Positions 11,297-23,795 of a DNA stretch of 64,000 nt are shown here, piece after piece. The position numbers and the translations under genes were made by a program. The first letter of the stretch is position 1. Every line of letters begins with the position of its first letter. Source of the stretch: Turritopsis dohrnii (lineage: Eukaryota; Cnidaria; Hydrozoa; Anthoathecata; Oceaniidae); NCBI GenBank assembly GCA_027922465.2, contig BQMF02000065.1:186001-250000 (forward strand). Reading direction: 5' to 3'. Under the pieces are notes generated by a model. It was not told where the DNA came from. It saw only the letters and a list, made by a program, of their open reading frames with translations, and did no database searches.

Positions 11297-12399
11297 CTTA
11301 ATTAAACAAAATTATTGCACTTCTTCAGGAACGGAGTAATTCAATTGTCATGCCAAGTGACGTGTTCTCTCTCTGATTTTTTATTTCTAAACCTTTTACT
11401 TGCATTAATTTTAGATTTGTATATAGCGCTGATGATGATATTTTTATCGAAAAGCTTTTGCTGAATTTTATCTTGTTTTTACTTTTTATTGACTTTAAGA
11501 CACCCGTGGTGGAGTAAAGTATTTACAATACCCATAATTTCTCCTCCTCCTCCAAGTAAGGAACGCTTTCGTGCAACGTTTACATGACATCGTAGCCGAA
11601 TTTTCAGCCAAATTTGGACCAAACTTTGAAAGTTCTGGAATATTCATAAAAATTTGTACAAAGCACAAATGGAAGATGTTGATTTTCAATTTGCCAGTCA
11701 TTTTGTTAGATTTGACCATAATTTGACAATTCGGCATTGTTGTATTTTTGAGACTAGACGTGTATCGTTGTGTTACGTCCTGAAGTCTTCAAGCCAAACG
11801 GCTTCTTGTTTATCTATCAAATATGTATTCGTATAAGAAAAAACAACGTGCAGCATTTCCATAAAGGCCATGTTTAGGGTCTAGGGTTTATGGTGATGCA
11901 ATCGATTTTGTGTCATAGGGGTCTTCAGTCCTGCACAAGACAACGAATATGGACTTGGGAAATCACGAAAAATTGTCACTGTATCTTGAGTCAATAATAA
12001 TTTTTTTACGAACTCTGTTGAGATGCAATAATTATGAGACTAGTTTCTTTCCTTCAAGTAAACGGAAACATAATGTCCGTTCGTTCCCATGAAAACAGTG
12101 ACAAATCATTCAAGCATGAAGGAATCAGAAACAAACATTTCTATAGAAACCGCTTGCATTCAATTTATTTGTTACAAAATAAGAACTACAAGACGTCGTT
12201 ATCATAACAGAAAAGGAACTTTTTCCCTGATGAAAGCTCTAGAAGCCAACCATGTCAATAAACCATGTACTTTGTGTCTTTCGCATTTCTAACCTGCACC
12301 AACACACCAAATAACACATTCAGAGACAGAGGGAACTTCAAGAACACCACTTAAATCTATGTATTACGTTTTCTATATACAAACTCTTACAACGACAGT
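11297..12399. other. 3' flank of NDUFS2, nothing else recognised
   Basis: Between the LINE tail and the NDUFS2 stop codon. Open frames at 11495-11836 and 12089-12292 lack any signature. Confidence 0.4.
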
Positions 12400-15300
12400 C
12401 TAGCGATCGACTTCACCAAATACAATATCTTGTGTACCTGAAAGAAAGAAAATATCTTTACTGTGGATCCTGTTTTCGACACAGCATTTTATGCAGGGAG
12501 AGAATGTTTTCGAGTTGTTCATCGGAGATAACGATGATAAATAATTTGGTGTGTGTTGTCACATAGAACATCCGACTTTCTCTGTGGAGATATTTACACA
12601 TATAAACTTTGTACCCAGGACAGCAGGTCAGGAATGCGTTTTTCTGTCGGCAGAAGAAATTCCACCATCTCAAAACATCTAACTTTAAAAATTATCTGTC
12701 ATACGGACTTCCATGGACACAACCAACATGAACAAGTGTAACCATGGAAGCTTTTAGGTCAAAAGTTTGAATCAAACGATATGCATAGGATGTCCTTCTT
12801 TAATCAAACGGTTAGGTATCAGAACATCCAAGTTGGTTCTCAGTACGGTTCTAGGACAACTCCCCCTGGACAATCCCCTCCCCCCCGGATGATTGCCCCT
12901 AGTAAATTGCCCCCCGGAGCATTACCCCCCGGACAATCCCCCCCGGGGGGCAATTTACTAGGGGGTAATCATCCGGGGGTATTGTCCAGGGCGGAATTGT
13001 CCTGTCACCCTCATTACACAAGTACATTAAGGGAGAGCCTACCGATGATAGCCACCACGTCAGCTAACATATGACCTCTTGACATATATTCCATCGTAGC
13101 CAGATGATAAAATCCCGGTGCTCTGATTTTACACCGATACGGTTTATTGGAACCATCGGAAACTAGGTATACACCAAGTTCGCCCTTCAAATGAAAAGAA
13201 AAGAGTTTGAAACTTATTCGCCTAACAATGAGACGATTTATTGAAGCGAAAAAAGGGAATAGAATTTTAATTTTTCCATGTGACTACTTGGTTCTTTAAA
13301 TAAAACTTTAACTTCGCATTTTTAAAAAAACATGTAACACGATCACGAAAGTGCAGTTTAACACACAAAATTGTAACCCGAATCATGAGTTTCAGTAGAG
13401 TTCCGTTGATCCAAGGGTTTCCGATAACCCAAACTCTTAGTAACCCGAACTTTCAGAAAATTGGAGTGTAAAATTTGTGAAAAGTAATGTTTTGAAATGT
13501 GTGCTGAAAACAAAGACGTACTGCCTCATTATATCAATCATTAACTTCCTTTCTTGATTGCTCGGTCAAACAAAGATCAAATTATCAAATTTTTTTCCTA
13601 GGTCATTCACGGTTTCGTCAATATTCGTGACGTCATATTTACTAATTCAGGAAACCTTCCAAAACTTGAAAATCAGGTTTATCATGTTTATCGGTCTCGA
13701 GTCTGGGTTATCGAGGTTATCTGTTCATCTACTCGACTGACGTCCAGTATTGCAATAATAATAATAATAGTTTTATTCACCTTTGGTGCTTCGATAGCTG
13801 TGTAAGTGCTACCAGGAGGAACCGTGTAACCTTCTGTATAAAGCTTGAAATGATGAATCAGCGCTTCCATAGATTCTTTCATTTCTGAGCGTTTAGGTGG
13901 AGCGATCTTGTTGTCATCCACCTTGATTTCGCCAGGCGGCATTTTATTCAAACATTGCTCGATTATACGAACACTCTGTCGCATTTCTTCCACACGACAC
14001 AAGTATCTAGAGAAAGACGGAGGAGGGTCTAACTGAAGACGGAGGAGGGTCTAACTGAAGACGGAAACAATCGATCCATCAAACATTTGTTTCATGGTGA
14101 ATTGCAACCAGTCAATCAATCAATAAATAAAACAATACGAAACCTGTCGTAACAATCTCCATTTTTGCCGATAGGAACGTCGAATTCGAAATGATCGTAA
14201 GCATCGTATGGTTGTGTTTTTCTTAGATCCCACTTGAAACCTGCACTCCTCAACATTACGCCACTACAAAACAAACGATGATTTGACTACACCCAAGTTT
14301 CACTGTTTCATTTCTTATTGAATTGTGGGTAATACCTAATTGACTTAATCAAAATACAATTCAGCCAAAAATCCAACATTACTGAACAAACACCCTTAGT
14401 TAATGATGAGGAGAGTGATGTTGTATGTTCAGCCTGTCAAATTTGTATGTTTCTCCAAATCTTGGTTTTATGAAACACTACAATTAAATGTTCCAATGTA
14501 TATGAACGGATCTGTGATGACCGAGAAACATAATCACAATCACAATGTTTTAGATTATCAATATTCAAGTATTTTCAGCAACACGTGTAAAAAAACATTA
14601 GTCTTTTCCAGTTCAATTTCCACAATTTCATCCCGAGATCGTCCTGATCAGAGGGTAAGAGAGATAGAATACAAAGATCAGGATGTACGCTGCATCCCAA
14701 ACTGATTACAAAACAAACTGATTGCAAAACAAGCTTCAAACAGTGATTAAAAGAAATGTTGCTATCTTAAAACAGTTTCCTTGGTAAAACAAATTTGGAC
14801 AAAAATTTTAATTTCAAGGCAAGCACGAAATGAATTTTTGCAGATTAGAAGCGATGACTGAACAAACCTCATTCCGTAAGAAAGCGCCTTGTCCGCTTCT
14901 ACAACCCCGATATCGACAAGTCGTTGCTTCCAAATCCTATTATGTGTGAGCATCTACAAAACAAATGCATTTTGTCTAACGTTTAGTAGCTGTCATTCTG
15001 GTCCTGGGAATAACAGGTCTGCAGAGTATTCAGAAGAACAAACCTCTTCCATCTCATCGACACGTTGTGGAAATTTCGACATGAACGACCAGATGTCATC
15101 CATTAACCCCAATGGTAAATCCTTCAAAAACAAGAGATGAGTATTGTGTATGAAAATTTGAAACTGCAAAAAATCCCCAAAAAGTGTGCCAAATAAATAA
15201 TGTATAATAACCAATGGTCATCCCCTCACTTTATTTATCTCCCGTCCATGTCACATGTTATAGTTAAAATTTGATTATTGTTTCTTTTAGGAAACGAAAT

Positions 15301-18300
15301 TTATAAAAAAACAAACGCATTGTCCTTGATTTGACAACAAAAATCATTTCCCTAAAACCTGCATGAAGACACCATTCTAATGATGAATTTGTAAACTCCA
15401 ACATCTCTAGGCAACATACATCATAAATTATGCCAAGTAATGTCCGGATACTACATCGAATTTAAAAGCCAAAATATTTTCAAATAGACTAGAAGTCCTT
15501 AGGTAAAAAAAATGTTGTGTTTTCAGTTTGCAATTGTTCGTAAAAGTAACTGTACTGTCCTGTGACACATCTTAAGTACTGGTTGTTCAGCAGATTCTTG
15601 TGACTCAAATGACTCAAATTAACTAAGTAACATGACTGGTTTGCGACAACCTGATTTATCTTAAGCTTTTCAGTACTTTAACTATCCTATGAGAAAATGA
15701 AACCAAGGTTGTGATGGTATGAAATGTGCACAGTGCATTCAATACTCAGGGAAACAAGTTTATTTGATTGATGGCTTGTAGATATTTATAATAAAACTTT
15801 ATGTCTGGCTTTTTAGTTTATTTTGAATTTTCGTCTGATCTGTGATGAAAATGAACTTCAATGTCATCAAATAGATAAAAATTATACTGATGTGTGATCA
15901 ACCATGACGAAGCTTTTGTTTTGGACCCTAATAAACTTCATAAACAAAAGTGTTATTTCTATTTAGGTGCATTGATTTGGCAAATAGATTCAAGCAAATA
16001 TAATGGTTTTTTTTAAAAAAATGTTTTTGAGATATATTGGAATCCTAACTCCAGTAGAAAAGTTGTTAAATCATTATTCAAAACCTTGAGTGAAATATCT
16101 CCAAATTAACCTTGTCATGTGTCACAAATGAGGATGGCTTAAATAAATGGAGAAACGCCTATACATTTAAGAATGAACTGAAAGCAGTTTAGTTCATCAT
16201 AAAGATTAGATTGAATTCATACCTGGGCTACACCACCTGGGCGAACATAAGCTGCATGCAATCTTGCACCAGAAGCTCGTTCATAAAACTCCATCATCTA
16301 AACAATGAAAGAAAAAAAAGAAATTAAGTCAGCTGCGCAAAAACACAGGTATGAACAACAACAAAACCATTTACTTGAACACATCTGTGAGTAAACTCAA
16401 GTCAACTTACTTTCTCACGTTCTTCAAACAACCACAAGAAAGGTGTCATAGCACCAACATCCAACGCATGTGTAGTTATACCCATCAAATGGTTCAAGAT
16501 ACGTGTCATCTCACCAAACATTACTGAAGAAGAAAACTTTATTTTATTTTTAGTAATTGCATATAAGGAGAAACTGGATACGATTTTCACCTTTTCCACT
16601 TATTTCTTATGTTATTATTATTATTATTCATTAAGATGTCATGATCATCTGTCTTATCAACTACCATGTATTGACAGTGTCGCATTCAGATTGAAAATGA
16701 TAACGTTGAAACGTTATGGGCGCCCAAAAAATGTCCCCAAAAAATAACCAAAAAAAAAAGATCTGAATGATAAATTCGTGAACAAATTAAACAAAACTAA
16801 TTTAGAACAATACAAAATTATATAGTTCATAAACGTAACATAAAGGTTTAAATTTATCTTGTCTTTTAAATAGTAATTTAGAGCTTCTCTCTGATGCAGT
16901 TCTTAATTATGCAATCAGTAACCAAATTCGAAGTATACTTCATAAAACATTTAAATAAGTGATTTTTTGACTCTTGAAAGTACTAAAATGTCAGAGATTC
17001 CGGGAGCATCACAGCTGCCCCGAAACCCCCTGCTGAAAATTGATGTCCCCATAAAAATGTTCTGGATGCGACACTGATTGATACAAACCACTTATTCAGC
17101 ATTCAGGATGCTAACCTAAGACCTTGAGGTAGTTATCAACACAGAAAACAAAACAAAAACAAATTAGACTAAATTGTTCACCTCGTATGTATTTAGCCCT
17201 CAGTGGGATATCAATATTCAGTAACTTCTCAACAGCCAGTGAATAGGCTTGCTCATTGCACATCATCGAAACATAATCAAGACGATCAAAATAAGGTAAC
17301 GCCTACAAAAATCATTGACAGCTCACTCAAAAATCAGTTATGGTAGATCCCTCCATCAACCTTGCATATCCAATAATTTTCAAATCCAATACAAGATAGC
17401 AATAAAATATATAAAGTTGAATCAAGTAAAGGATGGGATGGATTGGAATGTTTTCAAGGTCTCCTTCACAGATCAATATCAGAAATGTGAACTACCTGTA
17501 AATAATTTTTGTATTCTATCAACTTTTCTGTTCCTCTATGCAGAAGTCCAATATGTGGATCTGCTCGTTCAATTACCTGTACAAAGACGTCAGATTATCA
17601 CAATTCAATCAGTTTGATTTCGTTATTGCAACAAGACTATTAACGTTGGTTCAGTTTACCTCGCCATTGAGTTCTAAAACCATTCTCAACACACCATGTG
17701 CTGCTGGATGTTGAGGTCCAAAGTTCAAGGTCATATTCGTGACTCCTTTTTCAATTACAAACTCTATAATAACAGCAAGAAATTAAAAATCATGTTGAAA
17801 TAGACAGTTAAAATAATTGCCTAATAATTAAAAAATTTGGGGCCTAAATATTTTTGGGTGGTGATCAGTGATATCTCTGTAATGGTTGATCGAAGGGAAA
17901 CGCTCCCATACACTTTTTTTATCAGCTTTATGAGCTCTACAACATGGGTACATTTTCTGTTTCCAATTCTTCTTATTCGGTTTATTATTATACCATATGC
18001 CCAACTTAAATATTTTCCACTATCTATCATTATGCTACACAATTTATCCTTAAAGATAAAAGATAAAATCAGTTCATTTTCAAAAAAAAAACCCCACTTA
18101 AAATTAGTTTCTTTGAGTCCATTTGGTGCATTTAAGTTTGAAATATGAAAAACATAGAATGTTTTAAAGATAAAGCTTCTGGTTGTATTTTTTGTAATTG
18201 AAACTAAAGTTATATATATATATACCTTCTTTATCCCACTTTGCAGTGTCTTCATCAGGGTACATAACATGGCCTGTATATTCGGCTAGACCTTCAGGCA

Positions 18301-21300
18301 GTTTCATCTTCTCTAACTGCTTCATAGTTATCTTCGGGTCAACTTGTGAAATCGCCCTTAAAGGCAATTTAACATCAAAACAATAACTTAAATAGTTTAG
18401 AATCTCATAGAAAACCTTTTTTTAAAGGAAATAGAAATAATTATGTTTTCTTAAATCCTGTGTTTTTAGATCTCTGTGATGGAGAGCCAACTTATACCGT
18501 ATCCTTTTCTAATAGTACTGCTCTCCCTGATAATGCTGCTTCTTTAATAGTCCCGCCTCTTTCCTTTACTTTGAAAAATTAATCCCGGGGTCATTCCATG
18601 TGAATTGAAGTGAGCCATGTCACCAACCCCCTCAGATTTGGCTGATTTTTGGCATGTTAGCTTAGAATCATGAGATAAACTTGTGTGCCAAATTTCAGCT
18701 CAAAATTCCCAGCGGTTCTCGAGATATTGACACTTGGTCCCAGACCCTTTTTCAATTCTTTTCCTCAGCGCCGCGATTGCATAACGTCGCTTTTTTAATT
18801 ATAACTTTTGATTGGATTGACCAATTTTGTTGAAATTTGGTACCTGGCTATTTTTGATGCTGAGGAATTCAAAAATGATGTTAAAAATAGTGATTTCTAA
18901 GTATAAAATACTCTAATTGAGCATTTAAAATTAGATTTACGAATTCTCAAAGGTAAACACCTGCGAGAGAGAGAACGGACATAAAATTTTCTGCCGAAAA
19001 TATTGAAACTTGATATTTTCACATATCATAGTATATATACATGCCTACTCACATACCAAAAATTGAGATGGTTATTTTTCTGTAGCTCCCACAATTCATC
19101 CTCAAAGTTGACTAATTTTTATTTGGAAATCAAAGATTTTCATTAAAGGAATTTTCATTAAAGGTAGGTAGTTAAGCATTATTGAAACGTTTATTTCAAA
19201 ATTTATTGTGAACATCATAAATTTGCCTACAAGTTAAAACTCCAAACACATTTAAATTATTTTTTTAAGAATTTCAAGTGGTAGGAAGAATAGATACACA
19301 TAGAATGTTTATGAATAGATAGAATTTCCAAAGATAGATTAGAATGCCCAAATTTAGATTAGAATGCCTAAAAATAGATTAGAATGCCTAAAGATAGATA
19401 GAATGCCTTGAAACAGATAGTACATTTACAAATAGATAGGCTAAGGTATTTTTTTGCATTCTCAAGACCATCATGGAACTGTGTCACTTTGGAAATGAGA
19501 GAAATGATCCATGCCACAGGTTAACTTATGTGAACGAGATTGGTATTAAAGTGATTGATGAACTTGACGATAGTGACCAAATTGAAATTTTAAAATTACG
19601 AACAGGATTGAACACATTACAATCTATTTGCTTTCACCATGAGTATATGATTTTAAAAAGGTATCAGGTTAGCCAGACCAAATGTTGTGATCCTTCTGAA
19701 AAACATAAAGCAAAACCAAAGAAAAGAAAATCAAGCGGTGGTAAGTTTTAGTTACTTCAGAATTTGTAAAAAGTTACACTTGAATTAAAAGGTGTTGAAA
19801 AAGTACAAGTAAAGACATTTTTTTATAGGAGGTTTACGTGAAGTCAACTTAGAACTTACACAAAATTTGCGACAAGTAGGAATCAAAGTGATACCAGGGC
19901 AGAAATTATGCCCAACATGCCGTGTAGATATTAAGCAGATTCTCGAAAAACGGGAGGACACTGATGTAAGAAGTGAGGATGAAGACCATGAAAATAATGA
20001 TGATTTGCAACATAGTTTTGATATCTTGGAGAAAAGGAGCTTTTTAGACAGTGCATTAGATGCAATGGAAATTAGTCCAGTAAAGCTACATGCTATTCCT
20101 CAACATTTACGTTGTGTAGAAGGAAAAAGAAAGTTGAAGCAGGTTGAAAATGTTTTACAGGAGAAGCAAAAGAAATTTGAATGCTGCTTATCAAGTGCTT
20201 TCTCCCTTAACCAAGAGGTTTTCGCAAATGATACGGAGATTGCAGAAGCAAAAGGCTGATGATTTTGACAAGTTGATTGCTTTGATTGAGGAGAAAATGC
20301 ACATCAGTAGTAGAAAGGAAAGAATTCAATTGCTGACGCTGGTACCGGAATCATGGACTATCGAAAAAATAGTAACCAAGTTTCCCTTAGTGACGAAATA
20401 TATGGTGCAACAATCTCGGACATTGTTAAAAGAAAAAGGGCTTCTTGCAATGCCAGATTGCAGAAAGGGAAGAAAGTTGTCAGAGGAAACAACAAACAAG
20501 GTGAAAGGTTTTTATTGTGATGATGAGTTCAGTCGGTTGATGCCTGGTAAAAAAGATTATGTTAGCATTGGGAAGAACAGACACGAACAAAAACGCTTGC
20601 TACTCTGTAATCTGAAAGAACTGTTTGCCCAATTTAAGTCTCAACATCCATCTATTAACATCGGCTTTTCCAAATTTTGTGACTTGCGACCTAAATGGTG
20701 CACTTTAGTTGGTCCATCTGGATGTCACTCAGTTTGTGTTTGCACCATCAATCAAAACACAACATTGCTTGTTAATGCAGTCAAATTAGACATGGATGTT
20801 CATGAATTAGTGCAGTTGATGGTATGTGACAGAGCCTCACAAGAGTGCATGATGCACCGATGCACCGATGCGGGCGCTCTCTCTAATAATTCCGCATGGA
20901 GGATTTTTTGTCTCAGAACCGAAGAAGGTGAAACCAAAGCATTGCAAATGTTTCGAATTTTGAATGCCTCCTTCGACTATGTATGGTTTGTTTACTTTGA
21001 GTGCTTTTATTCAGTGACTTTCTTTGTGGTTCACTGTGAAAACCCGCCCTTTACAAATGCTGTGAAAATCCCACTCTCTCTGATAATCCTGCCTCTCAAA
21101 TATTCCCTTAAATTTTGAAGTTGAAGTGATAAATCCGCAGGGGTACTATTAGAAAGAATACGGTATACCCGATGCATTTGTGAGAGCAAATAATTGCTTA
21201 GCTAAATACCATCAATCGTCCTTTCAAACAGACCTGTCTGGTATGGCCAAAGCATTTTTATTACAAAAGAAAAAATATTTATTTCTATTTTGGGAAGAAA

Positions 21301-23028
21301 GATCAAAGCTTCCTTGAAATAACAATGAATATTCTTAATTCACTTCATATTATTTTCAAAGAACTCCTTTTTTGCAATGTTTTTAAAAATTTTGTTTTTA
21401 CCTGCGATGGAGTTACCTTCGTTTTTACTTGTTATACTGGAAAAAATCTTGGCCTGGATCACTTACCATGCTTAGCGTGAGATATTGATCAATCATGTGC
21501 TTTATAATAATTTATTTAAAAGTATGTTGACAATCTTTTTATTTATTACGATAGTTCCGTTAAATATCTTACAGTAGTTTTATATTACTATTATGTTCAA
21601 AAAGATCTTCTATGTAAAGATTAACTTTATCTTTCATGTTTATTATACATCTTCTCTTATTTAAAGTCGTCTTCATCTCAACTTTTCATGTAAAAAAGAA
21701 AAATAATAATAAAAAAAATTGCCAAGGCACATTGGCATTTTGCCGAAGTAGTTTGAAATTGCCTCGGCAATTTTTTGCCGAGCTACTTTTTTCCTTATTC
21801 AGAGGGCTGTAATTTCCACTATTTGGGAACTGAAAAGTATTTCTCAAAGAAATTTGTTCAGAACAATATGGCATTGAGTTGAAGGCAAATTTTGATTGGT
21901 TGAACTGACAATTCGCGTGAACAAAGTTCAACTATATATATACAAGTTCAACTAACACAAAAGAAATATATTTCTCGAGAGAAGTGTTTGCACATGCGTA
22001 CTAAAAACAATGATGTAGTTCGAGAGTAATACTTTGTAAGTGGAAATCCCACTTAAGAGTCTTCTAAAAATCCAAACAGACACTACTAACTTTCAGATAA
22101 TACGGGGGAAAGACAAATAAGTAAAGCGGAATGCAGAAAGCATTAAAATGTCGAACACATCACAGTAAATATGTCCAACTTGAAAAGTCTTTGTGAATTT
22201 CATGGATCCATTGTTTAGATTGAGCCTTAAATCATATACGTAATCACACTGCGAAGCTCAGAGATTATCTCCGTGCAACATGTGTCTCACTCAATCAAGG
22301 GTACAGTATATATATATATATATAGACTTATTCAAAAGTTTGCTTTTGTTAAGTTTAGTTATGATAAATTTTGGATTTAGTTTAATTGACAGTGCAATAT
22401 GGATTATTAGTGATGTGATTTATATTTTGCGGATATGTTTTTTTATGTCTGAAGTTTGGAAGGATGTCCGAAGTTAGGACGATTGAAGGTCATTGAACTA
22501 GGTAATTCTCTTGAAAGCTCAAAATTTAACCATGCCAATATCTTTTTATATATCTTTTATTACTTTTTCTTTGTATTCTTGATCTTGTATTTCCACCATG
22601 TGCATGTTCCTTGTGCTACGTAGAATGATTTTAAGAGAAAAAAGTATATATAGGGAGGAGTGCGAAAAGGAAACAACAGAGCATATTATATATATATATA
22701 ACTCATGGAATTGCCTCTTCATTAACATAATTCTGGGATGAAAAAGAGTGGTCTGAGAAAGTAAAGATGAGTAGTTGATGGAGTCAAACAAAGCGCGAAG
22801 AGAATGTTTGTTTTATTCCGTTTTGTTTTGTTTTGTTTATTTGTCGTTAATGTCTCAACTTAAACTATCAAAAACTGTTATAACTATGATCACTACGAAA
22901 CTGAAATATATCTAATTCGAAAAAAATATAATGACTGGACTGTACCTGGCTGCGTTGACTACGGATTTCTTTGGAAAAGCATGCCAGTGCGTTCCACGAA
23001 GTAACCTTGCTACAAGCGTGGACGCCAT
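12400..23028 (-). CDS. NDUFS2: NADH dehydrogenase (ubiquinone) iron-sulfur protein 2, mitochondrial complex I 49-kDa subunit
   Basis: Core subunit of respiratory complex I in the mitochondrial peripheral arm, lining the quinone pocket. I place 13 coding exons (minus strand, 5' to 3'): 23028-22946, 18356-18226, 17763-17660, 17576-17496, 17302-17182, 16523-16411, 16297-16223, 15121-15044, 14953-14868, 14263-14144, 14006-13781, 13184-13043, 12437-12400. All junctions are GT/AG and the phases agree. The total is 1398 bp, 465 residues plus stop, close to the usual ~463. The N-terminus '[20 protein letters not shown]' is basic and hydroxylated like a mitochondrial presequence. Family signatures include '[15 protein letters not shown]', '[17 protein letters not shown]', '[18 protein letters not shown]', '[16 protein letters not shown]' and the terminal '[12 protein letters not shown]'. 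Intron 1 (4.6 kb) is enlarged by a transposon; introns 5, 11 and 12 hold smaller elements. No broken exon is seen. Confidence 0.97.
12853..13003. repeat. GC-rich foldback (inverted repeat) in NDUFS2 intron 12
   Basis: Arms 12853-12917 and 12943-13003 are near-perfect inverted complements around a ~25 bp loop. They are built from GGACAAT-CCCCC, GGATGATT and 'CCCTAGTAAATTG' words. It would form a strong hairpin in DNA or pre-mRNA. It resembles a small foldback element rather than a regulatory site. Confidence 0.75.
13391..13741. mobile_element. pogo/Tigger-like non-autonomous element in NDUFS2 intron 11
   Basis: The left end begins CAGTAGAG and the right end is the complement of CAGTCGAG. Both subterminal regions carry GATAACCC words in opposite orientation (13425 onward; 13700-13715). 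CAG-TYGA-type ends with such internal words are typical of pogo/Tigger MITEs. I did not find a clean TA duplication, so the boundary and family are tentative. Confidence 0.45.
14024..14067. repeat. short direct duplication in intron 10
   Basis: A 22 bp unit 'GACGGAGGAGGGTCTAACTG' plus AA occurs twice in tandem just upstream of the exon 11 acceptor, which it leaves intact. Confidence 0.7.
16675..17076. mobile_element. 402-bp CAG...CTG inverted-repeat element in NDUFS2 intron 5
   Basis: The terminal repeats CAGTGTCGCATTCAG (left) and CTGGATGCGACACTG (right) are inverted. The insertion is bracketed by the direct repeat ATTGA (16670-16674 and 17077-17081), read as a 5 bp target duplication. No transposase frame is present. 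A hAT-related group is possible from the CAG end, but 5 bp is short for canonical 8 bp hAT duplications. Confidence 0.75.
18493..21167 (+). mobile_element. 2.7-kb DNA transposon with TACCGTAT termini in NDUFS2 intron 1
   Basis: The left end TATACCGTATCCTTTTCTAA and the complement of the right end, TATACCGTATTCTTTCTAAT, form terminal inverted repeats of about 27 bp, continuing into AATAGTAC. Both ends may be flanked by TA. Subterminal 'TAATAGTCCCGCC' and 'TAATCCTGCC' words occur inside each end. It encloses the coding region at 19473-21118. The host gene's splice sites are untouched, so this is a tolerated intron insertion. Confidence 0.75.
19473..21118 (+). pseudogene. transposon-encoded protein, unnamed family, single-base frameshift
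   Basis: Exon 1 (19473-19740) ends at a GTAAGT donor and joins an acceptor at 19828 in phase (SSG-GLREV). The N-terminal part has Cys/His residues ([18 protein letters not shown]) that could bind metal. The second block contains '[16 protein letters not shown]', '[14 protein letters not shown]' and '[16 protein letters not shown]', a pattern I recognise from large unnamed repeat-protein families in cnidarians, sponges and arthropods. The frame shifts at about 20253, where one extra A in an A-run gives an early stop; the next frame continues cleanly to 21118. The C-terminal ~90 residues (after about 20880) do not resemble the rest, so the family's C-terminal half appears lost. Position inside matched termini suggests it is the transposase, but I cannot show a DDE triad. 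Confidence 0.65.
21168..22945. other. remainder of NDUFS2 intron 1, nothing recognised
   Basis: It holds a short imperfect inverted repeat of ATTGCC/GGCAAT words (21717-21785) and TA microsatellites near 22310 and 22690. No exon is supported. Confidence 0.45.
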
Positions 23029-23706
23029 TTTGATTTACTGAAACTAGACCTCTAGGCTATGTTAAAGACCCAGTTCGTTCGCACTTCGCACTAGCAGTTT
23101 ATTATGTAAGTTACTAGTATCCCGTGTAAAAATTTTTTACGGGTTTTAATTAATGGTTTCGAAAAATTAAATCACAGCATGACGAACAGAAAGGGTGTCA
23201 GTGCTGTAAGTACTTTAAACTTTAAATATAGGAGAGCAGAACAGTCGTTTTACTTGGAAGATTTGTTCTGATTATTTTAAGCATACAGTTTATGGGACGG
23301 GGGATTCAAACATTAAACTTGGTGTAAACCAACATCATTCGTGTAAACCTTGTGAAATGTGTCTGGGTTAGTGAGGGTAGGGTTCGGGCTTAGCCTCGTT
23401 TGTTCAAATACTTTTATAAGTGTTTTGACTGTAATAGTAACCGTTTGTGTTATGTCACATAAATATACTTCGTATTGTAGTCTGTGTCAGAAAATTTTGG
23501 AATTTAAGGAATTTCGTAAAAATATGTTTTTGGTTGTTTTTGAGAGTTTAAATACCCCGTCAAAGGCAGTCTTTCAGGGGAAGCCCCCAAAATTCAAAAG
23601 TGTTTAAGAAAAAGTGTGTCTCTCGCAAGTTACGAGGTAGGCGAGTCAAAACATTACAATATGAACAGAGAGAAGCAATTGGTCGAGAGAGTTCTCTGCA
23701 GAAAAG
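23029..23706. promoter_or_regulatory. 5' flank and presumptive promoter of NDUFS2
   Basis: Immediately upstream of the NDUFS2 start codon on the minus strand. The ATG context is AAAATGG. No TATA box, initiator or spliced leader acceptor can be defended; the call rests on position only. Confidence 0.3.
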
Positions 23707-23715
23707 CTGTTCTGT

Positions 23716-23786
23716 CAACCTCGTTCCCAGGGCTTCTTCGAAACGAAAGATGACTCTGTTTCGAAGAAGCCCTGGGAACGAGGTTG
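23716..23786. mobile_element. 71-bp perfect hairpin MITE with 9-bp target duplication
   Basis: Two 29 bp arms (23716-23744 and 23758-23786), beginning CAACCTCGTTCCCAGGGC, are perfect inverted complements around a 13 bp loop. CTGTTCTGT occurs directly on both sides (23707-23715 and 23787-23795). A 9 bp duplication is typical of Mutator-like elements. The absence of mismatches points to a recent insertion. Confidence 0.85.
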
Positions 23787-23795
23787 CTGTTCTGT

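Noticed and set aside
17821..18270. 149-codon minus-strand frame in the NDUFS2 locus
   Set aside because: It overlaps intron 2 and reads exon 2 out of frame; the spliced NDUFS2 model explains the exon.
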